The position numbers and the translations under genes are program-made. This document shows positions 47,761 to 60,710 of a stretch of 64,000 bases of DNA, piece by piece. The DNA is from Ornithodoros turicata. Taxonomy: Eukaryota; Arthropoda; Arachnida; Ixodida; Argasidae. Below the pieces are notes generated by a model. The model was given only the letters and a program-made list of their open reading frames with translations. It had not been told where the DNA came from and made no database searches. The stretch's first letter is position 1. Each line of letters begins with the position of its first letter. The stretch lies in NCBI RefSeq assembly GCF_037126465.1, contig NW_026999456.1:1-64000 (forward strand), given 5' to 3'.

Positions 47761-48204
47761 GTGAAACTATACAGAAGTATTCTCTGTTCTACAAACTTGG
47801 CATAGCATTCCGCATGCTGACTCCACTAATATATGTGAAATGTCGTGCCGCAATAGAGTTGAATTGCACAGAAACTTTGAAGATCCCTTGCTCCCATTGC
47901 ACCACGCTTAAAGTTGAATGGAATCAATTACTGCGTATAGTACCTTCCAAGGGGGATGTGTTTATTAAAGAACAGATGAAGATAACAAACAACATATATA
48001 CATATTCTGATGATGAAGTGGGGAGGTTTTCCATAGCTAGGGTGTCTAATATGAGTGGTGACAATGATAAGTGGTGACGATGAGAGGTGACTGGAATGAT
48101 CGGAGCTGCGGTGGCGATGCTGAATGTGATCGTGATGGTGGAAATGTCCAAATATAACAAAACATAGGCTAGACTCATCAATAGATCGTATTGACAAATA
48201 TAAT

Positions 48205-50148
48205 CAGGGTGTCGAACCGCAAAAGATACGGGTTCGGTTAGGGTTCGCGTTGCTTGGATTTCGTTCCGGTTCAGTTCCGGTTCGGCCACGCCAAAAATCG
48301 AACCGGTTCACAAACCGGTTCGCGAACCGGTTCAACGCTTCCATTTTATATCTCCCATAAAACTGCTTTTATCAGGTAATGCGTGGCTAATAGCTTACTG
48401 CTGTTGTCTGCATTGACGTTGTTAGTGGTCAGGTACTCCCTTTAGCGAGAGGAAGGAGAAATGTATCAACACTTGCACATAGCGTCCACGCTGATGAAGT
48501 GCTGTAGTCCTGCTACTTTCTGTTCCTAAACCTCACACGCACAGTGCCAGCAAGATACACTTAAATGAAGCCTAATAAGATGGACAGCATTCACGGATGC
48601 GCATAAATACATTTTTTTATTTAAATATAAATACAAAATACTTTGTTGAAAGGGGTATTTAAATACTCTTCATAAATAATTTTCAGTGTGAGTGTTTAAA
48701 TACAAAATATTAATACAGTATTTAAATACTGTAACTACTAGTACCATAAATGCTGTAAGATGGCGTCTGGATGGCATCTGGAATTACAGAAATAATGATG
48801 ATTATAACAACAAATCAGCAAGTAACAATAACATTTATTTGTTAGATTATCATGGCGATTTTAACATTATAAATTTCTCGAAGACTGCATCTTTTAGGCG
48901 TCTCTGTTCGGCCGGACAATCAGATTCGCAATGGAGAACAGCATCTCCACAGGTGCCGATGAACAAAGGCTTGTACTAAATTTGACGAGGATGCTTCGTA
49001 CAACAAGGTAATTGGGTAGTCGCGACCGTTATCCGCAACAGCAGTGAAAAACTCGTCATCTAGAATGGTTGTCGCATGCGCATGCTGGCGCAAACACGGC
49101 ATAACTGCGCCCGAAACTCGCCCGTCTTCCTGAAAGGTCAAATGCAGGGCAATTTTTGGATATGAGTCAGTACATTCTGTATATAGGAGTATTTATAAAT
49201 TATTTACAAGAATAAGTACCCAAAACTTGGCATTTAAATATAATTATAAATACATTTTTCTAGTGTGTATTTAAATACAAAATATAAATACATGTATTTA
49301 TATTTTAAATAGTATTTTAATTACAATGTATTTAAATACTGCCCATCCCTGGCAGCATTTTACATAGACGACGGTACCTGCCGGCACACTGCATTCGCAG
49401 CGTGAATCGATCTGAAACCGTACTGAAGCATGTGGAAAATAAGTCTGCCAGCCTTGCTCTGTCCGAGCTCACAGCCGTGTACCAGTTAATCCACAACGCA
49501 AACGCAATGTGTCACGACACGACTGCACTACCAGTAAGCAGAACCACATTTACTGTTCAAACCACGACCAATCAAACAGGCACCGTTCTGCGTACGCTCC
49601 TTCTCCACTTCTCATGTTTCTGACTTGTTTAATTTTTGGTGCTCACGTGTAAAGGGAAATGTTGGGCGCTTGCTTAATCACATATTCGTCCTATAGAGCT
49701 ACACAACTGGCCTACTCCATTCATGCTTCATTCGTCCGCGTGGCGCCTCCTCTGTGAAGAGCCGACGCCACAGCGCGTGCGTGGGGCGCTAGCCGCGGCG
49801 CTCACAGGGACAACTGCGTTTCAACGTGTTAAAAACGACTCTGAAAGCATACTTAATATACGTCCTCGTTTGACTGCTAGCTGAAAATTTGCTAAATCCA
49901 TGATTCGTCCCAATGTCCAACGAGGACACCAATGTGTCCTCGTTCAGGGATTGAGAGGCACTTGAACACTTATGCTGATTTATTTTATGTCCGAACCGTT
50001 TTGTTGCGAACCGGTTACCTCTATTATTTTTTCCGGTTCTGCTCCGGTTCGGGTTCAACAGTGTCACGAAAATTGCGGTTCGGGTTCGGTTCCGGCAAAA
50101 AGAACGGTTCGGGTACGGTTTTCGGTTCGGGTTCGGTTCGACACCCTG
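48205..50148. mobile_element. hAT element, 1944 bp, perfect 8-bp target duplication
   Basis: The inverted ends are cagggtgtcgaaccg and cggttcgacaccctg. The target duplication aatataat lies at 48197-48204 and 50149-50156. Subterminal regions are dense in ggttcggttc and gaaccggttc words. A second hAT (48592-49351) is nested inside. No intact transposase frame is seen; the residual frames are short. Confidence 0.93.
48592..49351. mobile_element. Nested hAT element with TATTTAAATAC subterminal repeats
   Basis: The ends cacggatgcgca and, from the right, cagggatgggca are inverted with two mismatches. The flanks acagcatt (48584-48591) and gcagcatt (49352-49359) match at 7 of 8. Both subterminal regions are rich in tatttaaatac and aaatataaatac. 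A related fragment is at 30535-30630. The core (48760-49145) has no recognised domain. Confidence 0.8.
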
Positions 50149-50156
50149 AATATAAT

Positions 50157-52695
50157 AGAAGTCAGCTGGTGCATGCAACATCAAAACGGAAGTGTGGTTC
50201 TGCCATACTGTAGCATGAGCTCGTGAACAAATTGTACATGGCCACATGACCATGTCAACTACTTAAAAGAAAGTCAACTTACGTTAACATGAGTACGGAT
50301 TTGTCCAGACAGTGCAGCAGTTTATATACACACTGTAACTGTTTTCATGTCTTGAAAGGTGTAATAACGTGCAGTGCGTATACCTTTTTCGGTGTAATTT
50401 TGGTAAGATCATAATGGAGCACGGTTTCGCACTAATTTTCTTTACTCAAATGTTGCGTGTTTTCCAAAAATTCAGTCTTGCAATGTCTCAACATTGTTGA
50501 ACAGTATTGTAGACACGTGCTCGATTATCGGTAGCGATGCACATATTTTACAGTGCACTGTTTACAGTGCACTGAGCACACAAGCACGTGGAAGAACATG
50601 CACCCATATGTTAGCAGTAGCTATCGTGCTTTTGCGTTATTGACAGCTGCCGTGTGACTGCATTGCTTTTCTGTGCTCATTTATTTAGTGTGGATATAGA
50701 CAACAGTAGTAAACTAGCTAAACAAGCACCCGTTGATAGCTGATAGCGTGTTTGTTGATAGCTGTCATATGGCCACAGAGTTTGTTCATGTGCTCATGTG
50801 TTCAGTGTGAATATAGCGCTAAACAACAACAAAAAAGTGTCCTTTTTGTGTCTCCTGAAGCTCAAGGCTTTTCTTTCAAACAAAAATGTATGCATGCTGT
50901 TCTGCATCCTTTTGTGAGTAGGAGTGTTAAAAATTACTCGACGACACTGCAGCTTTACACTGATGTGATCTCTGCACTCTTTATTGTATGGCTTCATATG
51001 CTGTATCGGTAAACCTTAAGAATGGAAAAACACACCCCTGTGGAGTCATGCCACATGATTTATCATATCCACCTGCATCCACATTGCAATTATGCCCCTA
51101 TTTATGGCGAATGCCAGAATGCCTCTACTTCGGCTGTGTTGTGCCTGTCTTGAACGTCTTCTGAATAGCTGAGTTCAAAAATGGTAGTAAACCAAACGAG
51201 TCACCACTTCTAATATACATAAGCATAGTACTTCAGTGCACTTTCAATTGTATTACAACTTGTTCTCCTTACCACGGCTCCTTACACACGCTCAGATGCA
51301 TGCTAAGCATCCACGTTTTTTTTTTTTCTTTGTGACATGTCCTGTACCTACGCAGAACAGGTACTCTCATTTCACACCAGCTCTCCTCTGCCTTGACTCG
51401 CACTCTAGCCCTAACTGTAGAGCAGTGAGTGGAGGTTGAATAGAATATGGGCATAGTACGGTCACAAAGTTCTTATGTAACTAAGGATGTGTCATCAGCA
51501 TCATGGTAAATGATGATTCTCACATCTATGGATCTGTCATTCGAAAGAGTGTCTGAATGCTGTTGCAATACGAGACACCATGACATACATTTATTGCTGG
51601 AAAGCTTCCTTCCTCCTCATCATCACCAGGAGAATATGTGGCATTTCACGCACACCACGAGATCTTTGGGCGACGGAAGAATTGGTGGGCGTGTGGAGGA
51701 CGAGGGTGATGGTGCGGATAAGGCATGTGGCGTCGCCAGTCGTCATGTGCCTGTGGTAGTGGCTGACGAGAAACCTCACAAAGTCGAGGTCTTCGCCCTG
51801 CAGGACATCGCAGACGAGGTTTATGGCCCCCGTCAGGTATTCGTGAACGCGGTGGCAGGTCACCAGTTCTTTCTGGAGGCTGTTAAAGGCCCCGGGAGGC
51901 GCGACAAGATGCGCCGGTAGTGCAGTACCAATAACAAGATTGGCACTGCGTCGGGCGTTGGCAGGCGCCCGAAGATGATGGCAGAGAGAAGAGACGCTTC
52001 ATCGTCGAGCAGGGATTCCAGCCAGACAAGGTAAAGGGATAAATCGGGGTATGCGAAACACAAAACGGTATCTACTTCTCATCTTCTATGGTGATACGGT
52101 GGTTCGGCATTTCACTTTCAGGTGAGTAACTGTTCAATCGAATTACAAGAACGCAGTTACGAGGAAATGTGTGTTATATCTTGATTCGGATGGTGGCTCA
52201 TGGTAGCAGGAGGGGTGCATATATAGGTAATGTCCGTGTAACGGTACTTGACTATACATTCAATAGATTTACTAAGGCGATGCTGTCAGTGACTAGTGCA
52301 AATTACCTTCTTCTTCTTCCACCACTAGGAACAGTGGCCACCAGCCACACAGGGCCTAGTGCGAATACCTTCCCGAGTACGAGCCGCACTCTGTACATCG
52401 TCATCCCCACTCATTGTCGTCTCTCTAGAGAATATCTTTCTACACGAGAATGGTAATCAAGTATAATTATCGCTTATTATATTAGTGGCACCAATCATTA
52501 CCGTTTACAAAATTGTGTTTAGTCTGCAACTCGCTACTCTGAGGATCTCAAATAAAATGAACTCACATGGTCAATGTTAATCCGCCACTTGCGAAAAAAA
52601 AAAAACGGCGCAGGCGCACATCCCACTCTCCCTAGTGCTTCCCGCCGGGTTTCGAACTGGCTGAAAAACACGCCATCTCGCCGCTGCTGCAAGCC
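50157..52695. other. No gene firmly recognised
   Basis: The minus strand at 52063-51591 has two adjoining open segments in different frames (DLSLYLVWLESLLDDEASLL, then LVTCHRVHEYLTGAINLVCD) that look coding-like but match no family I know; they may be a transposon-protein remnant. Elsewhere only short frames and a duplicated cagtgcactg/gtttacagtgcactg word (50550-50575) are seen. Confidence 0.3.
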
Positions 52696-53380
52696 ATGCC
52701 TGTGAAATGCGTCTCTTATGGCTGTACGAATTATTATGTGCAGGGCAAGAAGTTACGTTTTTCTTTTTTCAGGTTTCCATGTGATATGTTATATCCTCAA
52801 AAACGGGTTCGGTGGCTTTGGCCTGTGAAAAGACAAGAAGAATTGCGAGACATGACAACATTTCTAACCGTCCAGGAAACACAAACGAATTTGCCCAAAG
52901 CTTTTCGCAAGCTTCCCAACACAAGATTAGTACTCGATGCGACTCAAGTCAGAATCCGGAGGCCACCCTCACTAAATGCACAGAGACAAACTTTTTCGCA
53001 TTATAAACATTACAACACCTAGAAGGCAGTTGTAGTCTGCACGCCGGGCGGTTACATCAGGTTTGTTTCCCGGCTTTTGGGTTGGTCCGTATCTGATGTG
53101 GACATGGTGCAGAGTTAGAGATATTGTTAGATCGCCTCGAAGAGGGTGATGGATTAATGGTAGATAAGGGCTCCAATGTTCCATGTGTCCCCAAGGAACT
53201 GAAGTGTACAATCCACCATTGAGGGTGAGAGGAGAAGCCCCGATATCCAAGAGAAGTGTTCAGAGTACAAGAGAAATTGCCAGTGAAAGAGTCCATGTTG
53301 AAGGTGTGATCCGACGTGTGAAAGAATTTCACATTCTTGATCGGGCCTTTCCAATCAGCATGGTGGACATTGCTTGATAG
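52696..53380 (+). pseudogene. THAP-DDE_4 transposase remnant (ISL2EU/Harbinger-like)
   Basis: The ATG at 52696 starts a THAP-type zinc module: MPVKCVSYGCTNYY, then FFRFPCDMLYPQKRVRW (C-x4-C and W spacing fit the THAP N-terminal half). After a large internal deletion the frame continues into a DDE_4 (HARBI1-like) domain: LPNTRLVLDATQVRIRRPPS and AQRQTFSHYKHYNT, containing the first catalytic Asp. Later pieces in shifted frames carry LLDRLEEGDGLMVDKGS (second Asp region, about 53120-53175) and REIASERVHVEGVIRRVKEF (region of the catalytic Glu, 53270-53330). THAP fused to DDE_4 is typical of ISL2EU-type elements. Frameshifts and deletion show it is dead. Element ends were not identified. Confidence 0.8.
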
Positions 53381-55490
53381 ATATTTTATGTATGCTGCTA
53401 CCTTAGTAATTTCCAAATGCCTTAAATGAGGCCTAACACGACACAGGGAAGGTATTAAACAACTGTACATGTATTATCGTATTATCATAATGTAATCTAT
53501 GAAGTGACCTTATTATGAAAAAAAGTAATAAAAATGACTCAGTTATGAGAACCGCATCTGGGGGAAATGTTTGTTGCACTGTATGCAATACAAGTTACAA
53601 TATATACATTCATTTTGCACTTCACAACTGGAGCCTCCTTAGACGGATCTTCAGCTCCCTGATACTGTCTACGACACAGTAGCCATTTCTATACTTTTTG
53701 TACGAGATAGAATTCCCCAGGGTTCCCGGGCTGCGTTTTGTGAGAAGTTCTGGGATGAGAGCATGCTAAAAAAATACTGTCCACGCGAACATCAAGAACG
53801 GAAACGGGATGCCGTCTTTCTCGATCATGGACAGAAATTCTCACTCTTCTCGATCTGGCGGACAAACACCCAAAGAAACAGCTAGACGGACGGCAAGAAG
53901 CAAGCGAAACCACTGCGATATTTCAAGAGCGTTCTAACCGAACACTCTCGAACGAAGGAGGCCCTATAAGTTCACTCTGCGTCCAACAGATTGTGCCAGT
54001 TGGCACATCTAGCGGTAGCTGGACGGAACTGTGACCTGCCACCATGTTGCCTTCTCTGTAGGCAATTCGGGACGCACGGAAAATAAAGTTTGCGTTGGTA
54101 ACTTTTCATCCTCCGGAGTTTCGTTAACTCAGTTTTTTTTTTTTTTCGATTTTCGTCCGTCACGTCTTTGTGCGCCACCGGAACTTCGTACGGTAAGCAG
54201 GGAATGGGATACATTCTGAAATGTAAGCTTACTTTTTCTGCGCTGCATTATTTTACTCTGCTCCGCTGCTATCTATATCACAAGATCACTGGAACCAATG
54301 ACAATTGAGAATGTACGTAGTGACACCGAGCGCGTGATGTGTCAACTCCTTCAAGTGCATTAGATCCAATGGTCCCTGGCAGGCATACGGGCACATGTTC
54401 AGTGGTCGTTGTCAATTATCATTTAAGACTGTCCGTATGACGAGAGTACTAGGTGTTCGGACTGTCATCATCAGCGACTTCCTGCTGTAGCAATGCAGCC
54501 TCAGGGGCTGGCCGCTGCCGAAACTATGCTGAAAATCACACAAAATAGTATGTTTGTGAAGAAGTGTTGAAATCCTACAGTGAAGAGCCTTATCAACACT
54601 TCGAGAAAATGCTGGCAATACTTGTTCTAATGCAGTATATGGGTGGGTAAAAGTGCTTGTCGAAGAAAGGTTACATATGTATGAAAAAAAAAAAAATCCC
54701 CAAGAAATCTCAGACAATGTAAACCGACCTGGCTTGGCACGTGCAGATAGTATGCGAGGTGGACGGAAAGAGACTCCAAAGCCTCTTGCCCGCGTTTTCT
54801 TCTGTGCCGTCTTTTAGCGTTTTCTTAAAGGGTCTATGAAATTTGTAGAACTCCTATATATATTTTTTTTTCTGGAAACTCTCTTCGTGCCGAGAAACTA
54901 ATATCTTGCGAGGCAAATCGCTCCACGTTCGCTCCACAATCGCTCCAGAAACGCGCGTTCATACACGTGGTCCCAGGCGCATTCTCCAGAGGATGGAGCA
55001 ACTATGCGGGCTGTGCTGCTGGCCCCCGCTACGTCAGCGGTGTTGTGCAATGCCAGGCAATGGTCACCATAACTATCGCCAGCTGTGAGCGCGATGGCGC
55101 CTGCCAGTCGCACCCACAACGCCACAAGGTGTCTAGTCGTGCCTGAAGGCCGAAGCATTACCTTTCTCTACGTTGCAGGCCTTCGGATAACCCGCAACGA
55201 TGAACAGCTTTCTATGTGTGAATCGTTTCCTACACTTGCGCTGGCAGACATGACATGTGAGCCGTACTTTGTGGTCCAACGTAATCGTCTTCTGCTTGGT
55301 GGCCCCCACAACACGGAACGCAAGCACCCTCCTCCGTGGCTATGACGTTTTTGCTGACGGGATACATGGGCCTCTTGCGATTAACCGCAACGTTGTATTG
55401 CCGTCACCAATGGAAAGTGTGTGGTGGTTGCCAGGCATTGCAATTATAGCTAGATGTTGGCAGTCAGACGGATCGGTTGTTTTGTTCGAC
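53381..55490. other. No gene recognised
   Basis: The stretch includes a poly-T run (54133-54146) and a poly-A run (54684-54696). The part 54840-55490 leads into the 281-bp array and shares its last 27 bases with the array unit end. Open frames lack domain signatures. Confidence 0.35.
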
Positions 55491-58058
55491 TTGCCAGCTT
55501 GTCCACGACTTTATATGTTGACGCTAGAGAGGTTAACTGCCAGCTGAGAACGGCGAGCCCGAGGCGGTGATGGGGGATGATCTTCGTCTCATTTCAGGCA
55601 GCCGCGTTGCCCGCCTACTGGAGAAACTTAAGAAACCAGGAATTTGAGCACGGCTACGACATAAACCCGGGCGCCTCATCCCAGACGTTCGGCAAATGGG
55701 CCTTGGGTATGACGCGATAAATACGACCAAGCACTCGTCTGATGGCCCGGGTCGTCCTCTTTCACTTGGTAGTGCCAGCTTCTCCACGACTTTATATGTT
55801 GACGCTAGAGAGGTTAACTGCCAGCTGAGAACGGCGAGCCCGAGGCGGTGATGGGGGATGATCTTCGTCTCATTTCAGGCAGCCGCGTTGCCCGCCTACT
55901 GGAGAAACTTAAGAAACCAGGAATTTGAGCACGGCTACGACATAAACCCGGGCGCCTCATCCCAGACGTTCGGCAAATGGGCCTTGGGTATGACGCGATA
56001 AATACGACCAAGCACTCGTCTGATGGCCCGGGTCGTCCTCTTTCACTTGGTAGTGCCAGCTTCTCCACGACTTTATATGTTGACGCTAGAGAGGTTAACT
56101 GCCAGCTGAGAACGGCGAGCCCGAGGCGGTGATGGGGGATGATCCTCGTCTCATTTCAGGCAGCCGCGTTGCCCGCCTACTGGAGAAACTTAAGAAACCA
56201 GGAATTTGAGCACGGCTACGACATAAACCCGGGCGCCTCATCCCAGACGTTCGGCAAATGGGCCTTGGGTATGACGCGATAAATACGACCAAGCACTCGT
56301 CTGATGGCCCGGGTCGTCCTCTTTCACTTGGTAGTGCCAGCTTCTCCACGACTTTATATGTTGACGCTAGAGAGGTTAACTGCCAGCTGAGAACGGCGAG
56401 CCCGAGGCGGTGATGGGGGATGATCCTCGTCTCATTTCAGGCAGCCGCGTTGCCCGCCTACTGGAGAAACTTAAGAAACCAGGAATTTGAGCACGGCTAC
56501 GACATAAACCCGGGCGCCTCATCCCAGACGTTCGGCAAATGGGCCTTGGGTATGACGCGATAAATACGACCAAGCACTCGTCTGATGGCCCGGGTCGTCC
56601 TCTTTCACTTGGTAGTGCCAGCTTCTCCACGACTTTATATGTTGACGCTAGAGAGGTTAACTGCCAGCTGAGAACGGCGAGCCCGAGGCGGTGATGGGGG
56701 ATGATCCTCGTCTCATTTCAGGCAGCCGCGTTGCCCGCCTACTGGAGAAACTTAAGAAACCAGGAATTTGAGCACGGCTACGACATAAACCCGGGCGCCT
56801 CATCCCAGACGTTCGGCAAATGGGCCTTGGGTATGACGCGATAAATACGACCAAGCACTCGTCTGATGGCCCGGGTCGTCCTCTTTCACTTGGTAGTGCC
56901 AGCTTCTCCACGACTTTATATGTTGACGCTAGAGAGGTTAACTGCCAGCTGAGAACGGCGAGCCCGAGGCGGTGATGGGGGATGATCCTCGTCTCATTTC
57001 AGGCAGCCGCGTTGCCCGCCTACTGGAGAAACTTAAGAAACCAGGAATTTGAGCACGGCTACGACATAAACCCGGGCGCCTCATCCCAGACGTTCGGCAA
57101 ATGGGCCTTGGGTATGACGCGATAAATACGACCAAGCACTCGTCTGATGGCCCGGGTCGTCCTCTTTCACTTGGTAGTGCCAGCTTCTCCACGACTTTAT
57201 ATGTTGACGCTAGAGAGGTTAACTGCCAGCTGAGAACGGCGAGCCCGAGGCGGTGATGGGGGATGATCCTCGTCTCATTTCAGGCAGCCGCGTTGCCCGC
57301 CTACTGGAGAAACTTAAGAAACCAGGAATTTGAGCACGGCTACGACATAAACCCGGGCGCCTCATCCCAGACGTTCGGCAAATGGGCCTTGGGTATGACG
57401 CGATAAATACGACCAAGCACTCGTCTGATGGCCCGGGTCGTCCTCTTTCACTTGGTACTGCCAGCTTCTCCACGACTTTATATGTTGACGCTGGAGAGGT
57501 TAACGACAAACTGCCAGATGAGAACGGCGAGCCGGAGGCAGTGATGGGGGATGATCCTCTCATTTCAGGCAGCCGCGTTGCCCGCCTACTGGAGCACTTA
57601 AGAAACCAGGAATTTGAGCACGGCTACGACAAAAACCCGGGCGCCTCATCTCAGACGTTCGGCAAATGGGCCTTGGGTATGACGCGATAAATACGACCAA
57701 GCACTCGTCTGATGGCCCGGGTCGTCCTCTTTCACTTGGTAGTGCCAGCTTCTCCACGACTTTATATGTTGACGCTGGAGAGGTTAACTGCCAGCTGAGA
57801 CGGCGAGCCCGAGGCGGTGATGGGGAATGACCCTCGTCTCATTTCAGGCAGCCGCGTTGCCCGCCTACTGGAGCACTTAAGAAACCAGGAATTTGAGCAC
57901 GGCTACGACATAAACCCGGGCGGCTCATCACAGACGTTCGGCAAACGGGCCTAGGGTATGACACGATAAATACGACCGAGCACTCGTCTGATGGCCCGGG
58001 TCGTCCTCTTTCACTTGGTAGTGCTAGCTTCTCCACGACTTTATATGTTGACTCTGGA
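55491..58058. repeat. Tandem array, 9 units of about 281 bp
   Basis: Units start (gttgacgct) at 55518, 55799, 56080, 56361, 56642, 56923, 57204, 57485 and 57768. The first seven are almost identical, differing mainly at one site (gatcttcg in units 1-2, gatcctcg in units 3-7). Units 8 and 9 diverge. Unit 8 has an open plus-strand frame (57382-57690) reading VDAGEVNDKLPDENGEPEAV and SRVARLLEHLRNQEFEHGYD; in the other units small indels break that frame. The array thus looks grown from a coding-like sequence. The minus-strand open frames in the repeats are shadows. Confidence 0.95.
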
Positions 58059-59607
58059 GATCACACTTATACGGCTTCTCGCCTGTGACGCGCCAGGCTG
58101 ATGTTCTGGCTGAATTGCTTAGGACAGAGATCGCACTTGTATGGCCTTTCCCCCATGTGTGTACGCTTCTCAACCCACAGCTTTCTGCTCTCTGCGAATT
58201 CTGCAGGACAAAGATCACACTTATGCGGCTTGTCGCCTGTGACGCACCAGGCTTGTGTTCTGGCTGAATGGCTTAGGAGAGATCGCACTTGTATGGCCTT
58301 TCCCCCATGTGTGTACGCTTGTGAACCCACAGCTTTGTGCTCCCTCCGAATTCTGCGGGACAAAGATCGCACTTATACGGCTTCTAGCCCGTGACGCACC
58401 AAGCTTGTGTTCTGGCTGAATTGCTTAGGACAGAGATCGCACTTGTATGGCCTTTTCCCCATGTGTGTACGCTTGTGAACCCACAGCTTTGTGCTCCCTC
58501 CGAATTCTGCGGGACAAAGATCGCACTTATACGGCTTCTCGCCCGTGACGCACCAAGCTTGTGTTCTGGCTGAATTGCTTAGGACAGAGATCGCACTTGT
58601 ATGGCCTTTCCCCCTTGTGTGTACGCTTGTGAACCCACAGCTTTGTGCTCCCTCCGAATTCTGCGGGACAAAGATCGCACTTATACGGCTTCTAGCCCGT
58701 GACGCACCAAGCTTGTGTTCTGGCTGAATTGCTTAGGACAGAGATCGCACTTGTATGGCCTTTCCCCCATGTGTGTACACTTGTGAACCCACAGCTTTGT
58801 GCTCCCTCTGAATTCTGCGGGACAAAGATCGCACTTATACGGCTTCTCGCCCGTGACGCACCAAGCTTGTGTTCTGGCTGAATTGCTTAGGACAGAGATC
58901 GCACTTGTATGGCCTTTCCCCCATGTGTGTACGCTTGTGAACCCACAGCTTTGTGCTCCCGCCGAATTCTGCGGGACAAAGATCGCACTTATACGGCTTC
59001 TCGCCCGTGACGCACCAAGCTTGTGTTCTGGCTGAATTGCTTAGGACAGAGATCGCACTTGTTGGCCTTTCCCCCATGTGTGTACGCTTGTGAACCCACA
59101 GCTTTGTGCTCCCTCCAAATTCTGCGGGACAAAGATCACACTTATACGGCTTCTCGCCTGTGACGCGCCAGGCTCATGTTCTGGCTGAATTGCTTAGGGC
59201 AGAGATCGCACTTGTATGACCTTTCCCCCATGTGTGTATGCTTGTGAACCCACAGCTTTCTGCTCTCTGCGAATTCTGCGGGACAAAGATCGCAGTTGTA
59301 CGGCTTCTCGCCTGTGACGCACCAAGCTTGTGTTCTGGCTGAATTGCTTAGGACAGAGATCGCACTTGTATGACCTTTCCCCCATGTGTGTACACTTGTG
59401 AACACACAGCTTTGTCCTCTCTCCGAATTCTACGGGGCAAAAATCGCACTTATACGGCTTCTCGCCTGTGACGCACCAGGCTTGTGTTCTGGCTGAATTG
59501 CTTAGGACAGAGATCGCATTTGTATGGCTTTCACGAAAGGGGGTAAGCTTGTGAACCCACAGCTTTGTGCTCTCTCCGAATTCTGCTGGCAAAGATCGCA
59601 CTTATAC
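58059..59607 (-). repeat. Tandem array of about 10 x 154-bp units derived from two C2H2 fingers
   Basis: On the minus strand each unit encodes one finger of [20 protein letters not shown] type and one of KCDLCPKQFSQNTSLVRH type. A normal two-finger unit is 168 bp; here 14 nt around the second histidine and linker are missing (RHGREAV instead of RHKRTHTGEKP), giving 154 bp. Because 154 is not a multiple of 3, each unit shifts the frame, and no long protein is possible. Repeat landmarks (ctgaattgcttagga) recur near 58112, 58264, 58416, 58570, 58724, 58878, 59032, 59185, 59339 and 59492. It abuts the 281-bp array at about 58059 within a finger. Confidence 0.92.
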
Positions 59608-60710
59608 GCTGCGAAAGGCACTACAACAGAATGTGTTCAAACTTACTTTTAGTGTGTACATTTATTTAGTTTGGTCGTGACACAAAAGGGAATTCTCGGG
59701 ATTTTGGTATCAAGTTGGTATATGTAAGTGGTTGGAAATCATTTTTTTATTTTTTTACGTCGATTTCTTTGTTCACTTCACAAACAGACGAGACGTACGG
59801 CGTAAAACAATGGAAGCCTGAAGAGAAGCACAATGGTAGATAGCTGGGCTAGTTTGATGACTATCCCTGGTCTGATTAACGAAGTGCCAAAGGAGTATGA
59901 AGAAGAGATGTAAAACAAGCACAAGCGCTTGTGTTTCCCTTACCTCTCGTGTTCATGTTCCTTCCGCGCTTCAGTAGTCAACGATAAAGAAGATACGCAT
60001 TCATCACGAGGGGAAGAAAAAGAGGGAAGGGAGCAATATAAGAGCATGTTGCTCAAGGAAATGAACGTTCTCTGCAGCTCAGAGCCTGTGAGAGGATGTC
60101 TTTTTCATGTCTGTTTGTCTCCCCGGCACTGGGTTTCGTGACACTTCAAGGCATCACCACCAAATCCAGCTCCAATCCAACTATTTTTGAACCTCAGTTT
60201 GTTCATGCATGCAAGTTTTGAAACATTCCACCAGAAAAAAAAGCAGAAATAAAATGGGATATGATATACACCGCATCTGCATAGCCTTTTCTCCCTGCGC
60301 ATCATCATGTGTTCATGAAGGACATACAACAGCACAGAAGTGACACTTAATTGGACGGATTCTTTCGCCTGTGCATGGCATCTGTACTTCCACAGTTTCA
60401 AATCTCAAGTGTCTTGTGGAGACATGTGAAGCCACAGGTTCCTGCTCTGGCTGAACTAGCTCATGCTCAGCCAGCAGCTGTTTGGTTCGCTTGCTCGTGC
60501 CTGCTGGTCCTGTGAATGATCCCTGAATAACAGAAGTGGCATTTGTACGGCTTCACACCCATGTACCTGCATGCAGCTGTAACGCTGCAGGTTTGGCACT
60601 ACCTCAAGTTTGCAGAACAGGGAATGCTCCTGTATGGCTTCGAGACTGTCTGTCTTGTGGCTCTGTAGGTGTCTGCTCTGGCTGAACTCTGCAGGACAGA
60701 CGTGGTACTT
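59608..60710 (-). other. 3' flank of exon E with decayed fingers
   Basis: Just beyond the stop of exon E, finger remnants continue (PAEFSQSRHLQSHKT, about 60710-60650) and fade by about 60430. The stretch 59660-60330 matches the 3' flank of exon B (9500-10000), for example the acacaaaagg-aattctcggga and ggcactggg words. It shows E belongs to the same duplicated family. No separate gene is seen. Confidence 0.6.

Noticed and set aside
55533..57563. Repeated 84-residue minus-strand frames in the 281-bp array
   Set aside because: They repeat with every unit and have no start or splice logic. The unit 8 plus-strand frame looks more like the ancestral coding frame.
55491..59607. CRISPR-like repeat array
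   Set aside because: Units are contiguous, with no unique spacers, and the genome is eukaryotic.
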